Shown piece by piece: positions 7,898 to 16,849 of a stretch of 40,516 nucleotides of DNA. The notes below the pieces were generated by a model that ran no database searches, was not told where the DNA came from, and saw nothing but the letters and a program-made list of their open reading frames with translations. Source of the stretch: Flavobacteriia bacterium (GTDB lineage Bacteria; Bacteroidota; Bacteroidia; Flavobacteriales; Flavobacteriaceae); the NCBI GenBank assembly GCA_002747695.1, contig PDQD01000023.1, forward strand, positions 1 to 40,516. The letters run 5' to 3'. Made by a program: the position numbers and the translations under genes. Position 1 is the first letter of the stretch, and each line of letters starts with the position of its first letter.

Positions 7898-8988
7898 GCC
7901 TAAAGGTGTTGTTTATTGGCCAATATGATGTGTCGCTCAATATAAGTATAGCGGAGTTGGAACTCATCTGTGGTTTATCCCAAAAACCGGATATAACCAT
8001 AGATGTATTCGCACCGTTTAATACTGAAAGTCTCCGGCTATTAAACGACTCCGGTGTAAATACCATACCGGGTAAACTTCCTGAAGGTTTTGATCTTCAG
8101 TTTATTGAATCTATAAAAACATTGCAGGCAGACCATGAGTATGACATTATCCATTGTTATCACAGTCGTATATTACGTCATGTTATTTTTGCCATAAAAC
8201 GGACACCGGTAAAACTGGTCACCTATCTTGGTGCTATGAGTGTGCATTGGCATGATCCTACAGCTTATTTTTCTTTTTTAAACCCTCGTGTAGATGCTGT
8301 CATTTGCAATAGCCGAAGGGTCTTAACCCATTTTAAGAAACAGTTTTTTGGTAAGAGTAAGACCAAAGCCCACCTGATTTACAAAGGCTATTCTACGGCA
8401 TGGTTTGATGATATCACCGCCATAGACAGAGAGTCTATGAACATTCCGGATAAGGCATTGATGGTTACACTTGCCGGCACCTATTCTAAGGTGAAGGGTA
8501 TTGAGTATTTTATAAAATCACAGCAGTATTTACCTGAAGACCTCAGTATTTATTATGTTATTATGGGACATGGGACGGACTCCAAAACGTTAAAAGACTT
8601 AGTTTTGCAAATGCCTTTTCCTGATCGAATTCAATTATTGGGATATCGGGAAGATGCTAAACGCATTGTTAAAGCGTCTGATATTTATGCGCAGACGTCG
8701 CTCAAAGAGGGGTTTGGACGTTCACTTAGTGAGGCCGTAAGTATGGCAAAACCTGTGATAATCACCAAGACAGTCGGTTTTTCTGAAGTTATAGAGACGG
8801 AAGTCAGTGGACTGATTATTCCACCAAAACAACCTCGAGCCATAGCAGAGGCTATTGTTAAATTAAAAAATGCTACATTTAGACAACAGATGGGATTAAA
8901 GGCTAAAACCCATTTTGAACAGCATTTTAATAGTCAAAACACTATTGATAAAACCTATCAATTGTACCAAAGTCTGATTAATGAATAA
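7894..8988 (+). CDS. Glycosyltransferase family 4 protein
   Basis: This is a 364-residue GT-B fold glycosyltransferase. The N-terminal acceptor half includes YDIIHCYHSR and VDAVICNSRRV. The C-terminal donor half has LAGTYSKVKGIEYFI, then ASDIYAQTSLKEGFGRSLSEA, which contains the E-x7-E motif, followed by GLIIPPKQPRAIAEAI. This is the usual GT4 retaining layout. It starts inside the mazG stop (ATGA overlap) and overlaps the DUF3810 gene by 8 nt. Donor and acceptor cannot be deduced; an envelope glycoconjugate is plausible because no nearby polysaccharide cluster specifies another substrate. Confidence 0.87.
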   Translation: MSLKVLFIGQYDVSLNISIAELELICGLSQKPDITIDVFAPFNTESLRLLNDSGVNTIPGKLPEGFDLQFIESIKTLQADHEYDIIHCYHSRILRHVIFAIKRTPVKLVTYLGAMSVHWHDPTAYFSFLNPRVDAVICNSRRVLTHFKKQFFGKSKTKAHLIYKGYSTAWFDDITAIDRESMNIPDKALMVTLAGTYSKVKGIEYFIKSQQYLPEDLSIYYVIMGHGTDSKTLKDLVLQMPFPDRIQLLGYREDAKRIVKASDIYAQTSLKEGFGRSLSEAVSMAKPVIITKTVGFSEVIETEVSGLIIPPKQPRAIAEAIVKLKNATFRQQMGLKAKTHFEQHFNSQNTIDKTYQLYQSLINE

Positions 8989-10048
8989 TTATATTTTAAA
9001 TAGAACCCTTAGTATTTTTCTTGTCATTCAGCTATTTTTAATAGGTGTCGTTTCTCGATTTCCGCAGTTTATAGAAAGTTATTACAGCCGTGGGATTTAT
9101 CCGTTTATTGGTGGGTTTATGCGGCGGTTGTTGGGCTGGATTCCTGTTTCTGTAGGTGATGTGTTGTATGTATTGTTGTTTATAGCCATCTTACGTTGGT
9201 TGTGGTATGTTTATGAAACCCGTTTTTCGCCTTTTGTCGAACAATTGTACCGGATGACTGCTTTTATATCAGTCATTGTGTTTTTATTTCACTTCTTATG
9301 GGGGATGAATTACTACCGTTTGCCGCTCAATGAACAAATGGGTATCAAATCATTGACTTATGATTCGCTGGCATTACAACAAACAACTCATAGGCATATT
9401 GACAAGCTCAATGCTATTCATTATGCACTGGTGGACGATGACACTATTGTGCCAACAACCGATTACTCCAAAAGAGCCATTTATAGAATCGCAGCCAAAC
9501 AGTATAAGACCTTTAAAAACGATTCATTGGACTTTAAATTCAGAAAACATTCTGTAAAGAAATCTTTGATTAGTAAACCGTTGACCTATATGGGGTTCAC
9601 AGGTTATCTTAATCCTTTTACAGGCGAAGCTCAGGTCAATAGACTAATACCCATGTCATCCTATCCCGTAACGGTTACTCATGAGATGGCACATCAGTTG
9701 GGGTATGCGTCAGAATCAGAGGCCAATTATATAGGTTATCTTGCTTGTATCAATAACCCCGATTTATTTTTTCAATATTCCGGTGAGTTGATGGCAGTAC
9801 GTTACCTAATCAAGGAAATCTCTCTGTACAATCCCGCTTTAGCGCAAACCTATTTAAAACGGCTCAATCCGGGTATACAACGTAACATACAACTGAGTAA
9901 AGATTTTTGGGATAGTTATAAAACTCCCGTAAAACCTATATCTCAAAAAGTATATGACCAATATTTAAAAGCCAACAGCCAAAATCATGGGTTGAGAAGC
10001 TATAATGATATGGTAGGTTATTTGGTCAATGATAATTATAATCCGTAA
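8981..10048 (+). CDS. DUF3810 integral membrane protein with HExxH metalloprotease motif
   Basis: The 355-residue protein has three N-terminal hydrophobic segments (about residues 10-30, 60-80 and 95-115), then a soluble domain holding VTHEMAHQLGYASESEAN. That is an HExxH zinc motif (His234, Glu235, His238) with a downstream glutamate suited as third ligand. This arrangement matches DUF3810, common in Bacteroidota and Firmicutes and predicted to be a membrane metallopeptidase; substrates are not known. The topology puts the catalytic domain after the third helix. It overlaps the GT4 gene by 8 nt and is followed after 47 nt by recR. Confidence 0.85.
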   Translation: MNNYILNRTLSIFLVIQLFLIGVVSRFPQFIESYYSRGIYPFIGGFMRRLLGWIPVSVGDVLYVLLFIAILRWLWYVYETRFSPFVEQLYRMTAFISVIVFLFHFLWGMNYYRLPLNEQMGIKSLTYDSLALQQTTHRHIDKLNAIHYALVDDDTIVPTTDYSKRAIYRIAAKQYKTFKNDSLDFKFRKHSVKKSLISKPLTYMGFTGYLNPFTGEAQVNRLIPMSSYPVTVTHEMAHQLGYASESEANYIGYLACINNPDLFFQYSGELMAVRYLIKEISLYNPALAQTYLKRLNPGIQRNIQLSKDFWDSYKTPVKPISQKVYDQYLKANSQNHGLRSYNDMVGYLVNDNYNP

Positions 10049-10095
10049 AATATACGCTCTATTCGGACTGAGCAAAAAGCAATAACATCTGAATT

Positions 10096-10713
10096 ATGAA
10101 TTTTTCATCAAAATTATTGGAAAAAGCCGTTGACGAAGTCTCACAATTACCCGGTATTGGTAAGCGTACGGCTTTACGTTTAGTATTGCATTTGCTCAAC
10201 AGACCCAAAGAGCAAACCATTCAGTTAACAACTGCGCTCAATACAATGGTTGAGCAGATTAAGTTCTGTAAACATTGTCAAAATCTGTCAGATCATGATG
10301 TCTGTGATATTTGTAATAATCCTGCCAGAGACCAATCATTACTTTGCGTGGTAGAAGATATACGGGATGTGATGGCTATAGAAAACACTACCCAATACAA
10401 TGGACTTTACCATGTTTTGGGTGGAAAAATATCACCTATGGAGGGTGTGGGACCGCAACACCTCAATATAGATAGTCTGGTAGAAAAAATAAATACAGAA
10501 ACCATCAAGGAACTGATATTTGCCCTTAGTCCGACCGTGGAAGGTGATACGACCAATTTTTATATCTATAAAAAAATAAAAGACAGCAACGTCAATATTA
10601 CAACTATCGCCAGAGGAATTGCCGTGGGTGATGAATTGGAGTATGCAGACGAAGTGACATTGGGTAGAAGTATTGCCAATAGAATTCCTTTTGAAAACTC
10701 ATTAAAAAGATAA
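10096..10713 (+). CDS. recR: Recombination mediator protein RecR
   Basis: RecR acts with RecO, and with RecF at gaps, to load RecA onto SSB-coated DNA. The 205-residue protein has the N-terminal helix-hairpin-helix [13 protein letters not shown], a four-cysteine zinc finger ([16 protein letters not shown]) and a Toprim domain starting [15 protein letters not shown] and running through [15 protein letters not shown] to the Walker-like C-terminus. Size is standard (about 200). The GTG-started glycosyltransferase begins 4 nt after its stop, so the two are cotranscribed. Confidence 0.97.
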   Translation: MNFSSKLLEKAVDEVSQLPGIGKRTALRLVLHLLNRPKEQTIQLTTALNTMVEQIKFCKHCQNLSDHDVCDICNNPARDQSLLCVVEDIRDVMAIENTTQYNGLYHVLGGKISPMEGVGPQHLNIDSLVEKINTETIKELIFALSPTVEGDTTNFYIYKKIKDSNVNITTIARGIAVGDELEYADEVTLGRSIANRIPFENSLKR

Positions 10714-10717
10714 TACA

Positions 10718-11902
10718 GTGGTGCAGGTATCAGTCGTCATAGTCAGTTATAATGTCAGACCTTTTTTATTCTTATGTCTTCAGAGTGTGACAAAGGCTTT
10801 AAAATCTGTCACAGGAGAAATAATCGTTGTTGATAACGCCTCAACCGATGATTCTTGTGCGATGGTTAAAAAACATTTCCCCGAAGTCAAGCTGGTAGAA
10901 AACACGGATAATGTTGGTTTTTCCAAAGCGAATAACCAAGGGGTTGAACTCGCGCAAGGGACATATGTTCTGATTTTAAATCCGGACACGGTTATTCCGG
11001 AGAATACTTTTGTATCACTACTTGATTTTACTCAGCATAAATCTGATTTGGGTGCTGTGACGGCAGCACTTTATGACGGATCCGGAATGTTTCTGCCGGA
11101 GAGTAAACGCAATGTGCCTTACCCGGCAGTTGCGCTCAAAAAACTATTGGGTATGGGGAGCTCTTATTACGCACTTCAACTACAAGAGGATGAAACAGGA
11201 GAAATAGAAGTATTGGTTGGGGCTTTTATGTTCTTAAAAAAGGAAGTCTATCAAGACGTGGGTGGATTTGATGAACGCTATTTTATGTATGGCGAAGACA
11301 TAGATTTGAGTTATGCTTTGATACAAAACGGTTATAAAAATTATTATTATCACAAGTTGAGAGCTATACACTTTAAAGGTGAAAGCACGGTCAAAGATCA
11401 AAAGTATTTCAACAATTTTTACGAAGCAATGCAGTTGTTTTATGCCAAGTATTTTAAACGTTTCAGGTATTTTAAACCTTTGGTTGATGCTGCGTTGTCT
11501 ATGAAAAAGTCTGTTCACCGGTGGCAAACGGAAACAACAAAAGAGCCGGCCAAAGAACTGGAACATATACTCTATGTGGGTAGTGAAAATAAAATTTACG
11601 AGGCTTTAATCCAGTTGTATGCCAAAGCTAATGTGCATGTTTATCCCGTCTGCGAAACCCGTACGATATCAAGGTATGATGATATGGCGCGTTTGAGATC
11701 AATTATTGACGATAAGTCTATTGAACATCTTGTTTTTGATGCGCAGAACAACAGCTATGAACAGATTATTTATTATATGACTGCTCTCAAAAGATATTAT
11801 TCAGATCTTTCCTATGATATAAGACCTGCCCAGAGTCGGTTTTTAATCGGGAGTAATGATAAAAATACCATAGGGCATGTCTCTGAGTTAGATTTAAACT
11901 AA
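10718..11902 (+). CDS. Glycosyltransferase family 2 protein with C-terminal nucleotide-fold-like domain
   Basis: The 394-residue protein has a GT-A domain in its first 250 residues: VSVVIVSYNVRPFL, IIVVDNASTDDS, ENVGFSKANNQG-like ENTDNVGFSKANNQG, LILNPDTVIPENT and GGFDERYFMYGEDIDLSYA. After residue 280 there is a second region (HILYVGSENKIYEALI and SRFLIGSNDKNTIGH) that looks like a Rossmann-type domain seen at the C-terminus of related Bacteroidota GT2 proteins. No membrane helices were seen. The start is GTG at 10718 (or the adjacent GTG at 10721), since no ATG precedes the sugar-binding strand. Substrate unknown. Confidence 0.88.
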   Translation: MVQVSVVIVSYNVRPFLFLCLQSVTKALKSVTGEIIVVDNASTDDSCAMVKKHFPEVKLVENTDNVGFSKANNQGVELAQGTYVLILNPDTVIPENTFVSLLDFTQHKSDLGAVTAALYDGSGMFLPESKRNVPYPAVALKKLLGMGSSYYALQLQEDETGEIEVLVGAFMFLKKEVYQDVGGFDERYFMYGEDIDLSYALIQNGYKNYYYHKLRAIHFKGESTVKDQKYFNNFYEAMQLFYAKYFKRFRYFKPLVDAALSMKKSVHRWQTETTKEPAKELEHILYVGSENKIYEALIQLYAKANVHVYPVCETRTISRYDDMARLRSIIDDKSIEHLVFDAQNNSYEQIIYYMTALKRYYSDLSYDIRPAQSRFLIGSNDKNTIGHVSELDLN

Positions 11903-11905
11903 TTA

Positions 11906-11927
11906 GTAATACTCATTACACTTTTTT
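11906..11927 (+). terminator. Weak candidate terminator after the GT2 gene
   Basis: A short GTAAT-ACTC-ATTAC hairpin is followed by ACTTTTTT. The stem has only five AT-rich pairs, so this is tentative. The remaining 200 nt up to the next gene hold nothing I can name. Confidence 0.35.
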
Positions 11928-12134
11928 AATTATTCTGCCCTAAGCTAATAACATGACTTACACGGGCTAAAAGTGGAGGTGTACCGGATGTTAAAGTCTG
12001 TTGTGTTGTTGTTTGGTTTTTAGAGTGCTCAGAATGTTCGGAAGTCTGTGACAGAGCGATAGACTGTAAATAATTATCATTTTATTAAGCTTTAAATCCT
12101 TAAATTAGCCCTCTGTTTTGATAAGTTTCCAGTA

Positions 12135-13589
12135 TTGAAAATCATAGACCGTTATATCATCAAGTCTTTTTTTAAGCCGTTTATTTCAACGTTTCTTATT
12201 GCGTTGTTTATATTTATCTTACAGATGATATGGCTGTTATTTGATGATTTGGCAGGCAAAGGTATCACATTGGGTATCTTGTTGAAGTTTATCTACTATA
12301 TTACCATAACGGCTATTCCCAAAGCCATGCCGGTAGCTATACTCTTGTCTTCTATTATGTCTATGGGGCAATTGTCTGAGAATTATGAGTTTGCGGCTAT
12401 GAAGTCTTCAGGGATTTCATTGTTTAGGCTCATCAGACCATTGTTGTTTTTTGTGGTAATGCTCAGCGCTCTCAATCTTGTTTTTCTCAACAATGCTTTT
12501 CCGTGGGCTGTCCTCAAACAAAAAAATCTTTATTCCAATATCAAAAAGAAACAGCCGGCTTTGGCATTGGTAGAAGGTAGCTTTAATACAGATATCAAAG
12601 GCTATGTACTGAAATTTGATAAAAAACGAGGTCCTGATAACAATATTCTTGACAATGTTCTGATCTATAAAACCAATCAGCGCAGAAATACAGTTAATAC
12701 CATCACAGCAACCAAAGGAACTATTTCCAGTGAAGAAGGGAGTAAATATCTCAACCTGAAATTGGAAGATGGTTATTATTACGAAGAACATTCCAATCGG
12801 GGCAGCCCTAAAAAAGAAAGAGAACGCGCTCCTTTTTCAAAAACTCATTTTGATGTCTATACGGTAAATCTTGATGTTTCCGAATTTTCATTGGAAAATA
12901 TTGAAGAAGAACGTTTTAAAAAAGACAGGGAAATGTTGTCCCTCAATCAGCTCAAGCTGTCTTCTGATTCATTGAAACCCAAATGGGATACATATGTCAA
13001 TCACAAAGCCAAGTTGATACTGTCCAAAGTGAGTATCAAAGCCAAAAAGAAAGGTGATAGCGTACAGCCAACAGAAGCCAGGGATATCAGCTATCCTATA
13101 TTGGATAATTTTGATGAGACTGCTCAATACGAAATACTCGGTATTGCCAGAAATAATGTCAATAATGCTTTGAATAGTTTTAATGATTTCAGAACTGATT
13201 ATAAATACAAACGTAAACAGCTCAATATGTATGATACAGAATACCATCACAGGCTGGCACTTGCGTTGAGTGTTTTGTTGTTGTTTATCATTGGTGCGCC
13301 ACTGGGAGCTCTCATAAAAAAAGGAGGCTTTGGTTTGCCTATGGTTTTTGGTATCATCATTTATATGATTTACTTTTTTTTAAGTTCTTTTGCTATTAAT
13401 CTTGCAGAAGAGAGCTCTATAAGCCATGTGTGGGGAGGATGGTTGTCGACACTGGTGCTTGCCCCTTTTGGAATTTACTTGTTGGTCAGTACCTCTACAG
13501 ACAGAGGTAAGATGAACCTGAGTGGTCTGATACAGAGAATTACACAATATTTCAAGGCATGGAAAGACAAAAAACAAGTATCACGCTAA
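12135..13589 (+). CDS. LptF/LptG family (YjgP/YjgQ) permease
   Basis: LptF and LptG are the membrane subunits of the Lpt ABC transporter that pulls LPS from the inner membrane toward the outer membrane. The 484-residue protein starts MKIIDRYIIKSFFKPF, a standard family N-terminus. It has three membrane segments at the start (including IPKAMPVAILLSSIMSMGQLSENYEFAAMKSSGIS), a large periplasmic domain (about residues 120-370), and three more at the end around LLFIIGAPLGALIKKGGFG. The start is TTG at 12135, because the next in-frame ATG would delete the first helix. Whether it is the LptF or the LptG partner cannot be told here. It overlaps the downstream lipoprotein gene by 31 nt. Confidence 0.9.
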   Translation: MKIIDRYIIKSFFKPFISTFLIALFIFILQMIWLLFDDLAGKGITLGILLKFIYYITITAIPKAMPVAILLSSIMSMGQLSENYEFAAMKSSGISLFRLIRPLLFFVVMLSALNLVFLNNAFPWAVLKQKNLYSNIKKKQPALALVEGSFNTDIKGYVLKFDKKRGPDNNILDNVLIYKTNQRRNTVNTITATKGTISSEEGSKYLNLKLEDGYYYEEHSNRGSPKKERERAPFSKTHFDVYTVNLDVSEFSLENIEEERFKKDREMLSLNQLKLSSDSLKPKWDTYVNHKAKLILSKVSIKAKKKGDSVQPTEARDISYPILDNFDETAQYEILGIARNNVNNALNSFNDFRTDYKYKRKQLNMYDTEYHHRLALALSVLLLFIIGAPLGALIKKGGFGLPMVFGIIIYMIYFFLSSFAINLAEESSISHVWGGWLSTLVLAPFGIYLLVSTSTDRGKMNLSGLIQRITQYFKAWKDKKQVSR

Positions 13590-14272
13590 TAAACTTCTTT
13601 TTGTTGTGGTTGATTTTGTGTTGTACGGCAGGTTGTCAAAAAACATTTTCCAAGAAAAACAAAGCCAATCAGTTTTGTGTCACCGTACAAACACCTGAAA
13701 GTTTTAATGAGTCAAATGTGTTGACGCTTACCTATCTCAGTAAAGAGGACGAGCCCCATACCGATACTTTGATGAAATCAGAGCATTTGTACATAGTAAG
13801 AGGAGATGATTTGCAATATCCTGTAAAAGCATTTATAGAAGTCTCCGGCCAAAGAGGCTTTTTTCCGTTTATTCTGCACAGTGATAGTTTAACGATTAAT
13901 CTTGCAAGCCATGTCAATGAGAGTGTTGTGCTCAATTCGCCCTTAAATAAAGAATGGCTCGCTTTGGTTAAAGCCTCTGAAAAGAGTTTTAAACAAATCA
14001 GTTATCTCTATCCTCAAATTCAAAAAGCCCGTTTGGAGAATAATCACGAAGTATTGGAACGTATATACCGGGATATAGAAGTCGTAAAAGAGCAACAAAA
14101 GCAATTGTTATTGGAGTACGTTCAAACACACCCTAAATCCCAACTGAATGCGATTATTCTTAATGATTTGTATAAGAACTATCCTCAGGATAGTCTTGTG
14201 TTGAAAAATCAAGCCGGACAGCTTCGGGATTCGCAAAAAAAAGGCCTTATATACGAGCTGTGGAGCCCATAG
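13559..14272 (+). CDS. Lipoprotein of unknown function (DUF4369-like)
   Basis: This 237-residue protein has a type II signal peptide, hydrophobic up to the lipobox TAGC with lipid Cys26. The mature N-terminal half is beta-rich and resembles the DUF4369 domain found before thioredoxin domains in Bacteroidota. The C-terminal half is helical (LYPQIQKARLENN; VVKEQQKQLLLEYVQTHPKS), as in the linker preceding those thioredoxins, but no thioredoxin domain follows. It overlaps the LptF/G-like gene by 31 nt, so translation is likely coupled. The DUF4369 link is a resemblance only. Confidence 0.75.
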   Translation: MERQKTSITLINFFLLWLILCCTAGCQKTFSKKNKANQFCVTVQTPESFNESNVLTLTYLSKEDEPHTDTLMKSEHLYIVRGDDLQYPVKAFIEVSGQRGFFPFILHSDSLTINLASHVNESVVLNSPLNKEWLALVKASEKSFKQISYLYPQIQKARLENNHEVLERIYRDIEVVKEQQKQLLLEYVQTHPKSQLNAIILNDLYKNYPQDSLVLKNQAGQLRDSQKKGLIYELWSP

Positions 14273-14300
14273 TATAACCCATATAACAGGATAAAAATGT

Positions 14301-14316
14301 ATTACAGTATTGTAAT
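14301..14316. repeat. Inverted repeat ATTACA-GTAT-TGTAAT in the typA promoter
   Basis: A perfect 6-bp inverted repeat with a 4-nt spacer overlaps the TTG (14310-14312) that would serve as the -33 element for typA. This position is typical of a repressor operator. It may also be chance in AT-rich DNA. Confidence 0.35.
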
Positions 14317-14338
14317 CTGTTAAAAAAGGTTAGTTTTG
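14310..14338 (+). promoter_or_regulatory. Promoter of typA (-33 TTG, -7 TAGTTTTG)
   Basis: TAGTTTTG at 14331-14338 matches TAnnTTTG, and a TTG lies 18 nt upstream, near the normal spacing. The ATG of typA follows after 42 nt. Confidence 0.6.
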
Positions 14339-14380
14339 CGCCCACAAGTAAGTATTGCTTTAAACTAAAACTTTTTATAC

Positions 14381-16150
14381 ATGCAATCCATAAGAAATAT
14401 AGCCATTATCGCTCACGTTGATCATGGAAAAACTACATTGGTCGATAAAATTATTGATCAGGCCAAAATCCTTGACGAACGTAAAGAACGTACAGATTTA
14501 TTATTAGATAGTAATGACCTGGAGCGTGAACGCGGGATTACTATACTATCCAAAAATGTTTCTGTTAATTACAAAGGGGTGAAAATCAATGTGATTGATA
14601 CACCGGGTCACGCTGATTTTGGTGGAGAAGTAGAACGCGTGCTCAAGATGGCAGATGGGGTATTATTATTGGTTGATGCTTTTGAAGGGCCCATGCCTCA
14701 AACCCGTTTTGTATTAGACAAAGCGTTGCAACTGGGGTTAACGCCTATTTTGGTGGTTAACAAGGTGGATAAAGAAAACTGTACGCCGGATGAAGTACAT
14801 GAAAAAGTTTTTGATCTGATGTTTGCACTTGATGCTTCTGAAGAACAATTGCATTTTGAAACGGTTTATGGTTCCGCCAAACAAGGCTGGATGAGCCATG
14901 ACTGGCGTCAACCAACTTCGGATATCATTCCGTTGTTGGAAACGATTATTGATAAAATACCGGAAGCACCATATAAAGAAGGAACGGTACAGATGCAAAT
15001 AACGTCATTGGATTACTCCTCTTATACGGGGCGTATAGCGATAGGACGTGTTTACAGAGGTGATTTGGTGGAAGGAAAGGATTATGCGCTTTGTAAGACA
15101 GATGACGGGGTAGAAAAGATTCGCATCAAAGAGCTTCATACATTTGAGGGGCTTGGTAAAGACAAGGTAAGCAGTGTAAGGAGCGGTGATATTTGTGCGG
15201 TTGTAGGTTTAGATGATTTTGAGATAGGTGATACGATTGCAGACTGGGATAATCCTGAGCCGTTAAAACGTATCGCTATAGATGAGCCGACGATGAGTAT
15301 GTTATTTACCATCAATAACTCACCTTTCTATGGTAAGGAAGGGAAATATGTCACTTCCCGCCATCTGAGAGACCGTTTGATGAAGGAGACAGAAAAGAAT
15401 TTGGCATTGAGGGTAGAGGAAACGGACTCTGAAGATAAATTTAATGTCTTTGGACGCGGTATTTTGCATTTGTCTGTATTGATAGAAACCATGCGTCGCG
15501 AAGGTTATGAGCTACAAGTGGGTCGTCCGCAGGTTATCGTAAAAGAGGTTGACGGACAAAAACAAGAGCCTTATGAGACTTTGGTTATCAATGTTCCTGA
15601 AGAATACGCCAGTAAAGCCATCAATCTGGTTACCCAACGCAAGGGCGATCTCCTTCATATGGAACCCAAAGGTGATTTGCAACATATAGAGTTTGACGTT
15701 CCTTCACGCGGATTGATTGGTTTGCGTAATAAGATTCTTACTGCGACTAAAGGAGAAGCGGTCATCAACCACCGTCTGCGCGGTTACGATACTTACAAAG
15801 GTGATATCTCGACTACCCAAAACGGAGCGATTATTTCTGCAGAAACCGGTAAAGCTACGGCCTATGCTATTGATCGTTTGCAAGATCGCGGACGTTTCTT
15901 TATCGATCCTAATGAGGAAGTGTACAAAGGACAAATAGTAGGGGAAAACAATAAGCAGGAAGATTTGGGGGTCAACCTGATCAAAGGAAAAAAACTTACC
16001 AATATAAGAACTACCAGCTCTGATGATGCTGCTAAAATATTTCCAAAAACAGAATTTTCTTTAGAAGAATGTATGGAGTATATACGGGATGATGAATATC
16101 TGGAAGTTACACCGGATAGTTTAAGAATGAGAAAAATAAACTACAGGTAG
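14381..16150 (+). CDS. typA: Translational GTPase TypA/BipA
   Basis: TypA is an EF-G-like ribosome-associated GTPase involved in stress adaptation and ribosome assembly. The 589-residue protein has G1 AHVDHGKTTLVD, the effector region ERERGITIL, G3 DTPGHADFGGEVERV and G4 NKVDK, then the beta-barrel domain II, an EF-G-like domain (GRGILHLSVLIETMRREG) and the TypA-specific C-terminal domain (GAIISAETGKATAYAIDRLQDRG). Length and order agree with the family (about 600). It has its own promoter and is followed by an independently promoted regulator gene. Confidence 0.97.
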   Translation: MQSIRNIAIIAHVDHGKTTLVDKIIDQAKILDERKERTDLLLDSNDLERERGITILSKNVSVNYKGVKINVIDTPGHADFGGEVERVLKMADGVLLLVDAFEGPMPQTRFVLDKALQLGLTPILVVNKVDKENCTPDEVHEKVFDLMFALDASEEQLHFETVYGSAKQGWMSHDWRQPTSDIIPLLETIIDKIPEAPYKEGTVQMQITSLDYSSYTGRIAIGRVYRGDLVEGKDYALCKTDDGVEKIRIKELHTFEGLGKDKVSSVRSGDICAVVGLDDFEIGDTIADWDNPEPLKRIAIDEPTMSMLFTINNSPFYGKEGKYVTSRHLRDRLMKETEKNLALRVEETDSEDKFNVFGRGILHLSVLIETMRREGYELQVGRPQVIVKEVDGQKQEPYETLVINVPEEYASKAINLVTQRKGDLLHMEPKGDLQHIEFDVPSRGLIGLRNKILTATKGEAVINHRLRGYDTYKGDISTTQNGAIISAETGKATAYAIDRLQDRGRFFIDPNEEVYKGQIVGENNKQEDLGVNLIKGKKLTNIRTTSSDDAAKIFPKTEFSLEECMEYIRDDEYLEVTPDSLRMRKINYR

Positions 16151-16238
16151 TTTTTATCTTTGAATCCTGAGACTTGTTGATAAGGTACAAGCGTGTATGA
16201 TGTTAAAGTGGTTTTAGCATGGAATAGATGTTTTGAAT

Positions 16239-16271
16239 TTTGTTAGAATTCATTAATTATCTATATATTTG
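16239..16271 (+). promoter_or_regulatory. Promoter of the Rrf2-family gene (-33 TTTG, -7 TATATTTG)
   Basis: TTTG at 16239-16242 and TATATTTG at 16264-16271 are separated by 21 nt, the best-formed promoter of this type in the window. The TTG at 16269, also in frame with the regulator, falls inside the -7 box and so cannot be the translation start. Confidence 0.65.
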
Positions 16272-16301
16272 CTTGATAATAAAATTCTTAAATTAAGATT
16301 A

Positions 16302-16739
16302 ATGCTTTCAAACGCGTCAAAATATGCCATAAGAAGTGTCCTCTTTCTTGCAGAAAAAAGTTCATCTGACCATAAGTATGGGGCTCTGGAAATTTCCGAG
16401 GCTTTGAATATTCCCAAACATTTCATTGCTAAATTACTACAGCAATTATCCAAGAACAATATCATTAGTTCTGCAAAGGGACCCGGCGGTGGATTTTATA
16501 TGACTAAGAAAGATAGACAACACAATATTTGTGATGTGATACACATCATAGATGGCGAAGATGTTTTTGAAGGTTGTTTTCTGGGGTTGAGTAAATGTAA
16601 TGATGATAATCCGTGTCCTGTTCACGATAATTATAAAGTTTTTAAGGCAATGCTTTTAGAGAATTTTAAAAATCAAACAATCGAACAGTTTTCTAAAACT
16701 ATTGAAGAAAAAGGCAGTTACCTTTCGGTTATAAAATAG
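16302..16739 (+). CDS. Rrf2 family transcriptional regulator, Fe-S type
   Basis: The 145-residue protein has the Rrf2 winged-helix layout: SNASKYAIRSVLFLAEKS, the recognition region EISEALNIPKHFIAKLLQQLSKNN, and the wing SSAKGPGGGFYM. Three cysteines, Cys92, Cys99 and Cys105 (spacing x6 and x5), fall where IscR and NsrR ligate a [2Fe-2S] cluster, so it probably senses Fe-S status, redox or nitric oxide. The ATG at 16302 gives the usual short N-terminus. It stands alone between typA and the Nif3 gene, with no suf or isc genes nearby, so the targets are not evident. Confidence 0.9.
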   Translation: MLSNASKYAIRSVLFLAEKSSSDHKYGALEISEALNIPKHFIAKLLQQLSKNNIISSAKGPGGGFYMTKKDRQHNICDVIHIIDGEDVFEGCFLGLSKCNDDNPCPVHDNYKVFKAMLLENFKNQTIEQFSKTIEEKGSYLSVIK

Positions 16740-16801
16740 GAATTGGTTCATTCAGGATTCTGTGTTAACCTTGTTGATGGTTGCAGTACAAGAATACTTT
16801 T

Positions 16802-16832
16802 TTTGATTTCAATTAAACTTCTTATACTTTTG
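16802..16832 (+). promoter_or_regulatory. Promoter of the Nif3-like gene (-33 TTTG, -7 TACTTTTG)
   Basis: TTTG at 16802-16805 and TACTTTTG at 16825-16832 lie 19 nt apart, 17 nt before the ATG at 16850. Confidence 0.6.
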
Positions 16833-16849
16833 TTGTCAAATCTTTACAG

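Noticed and set aside
16151..16238. Terminator after typA (CTTGT...ACAAG)
   Set aside because: Only a 5-bp stem with a 9-nt loop and no T-tract.
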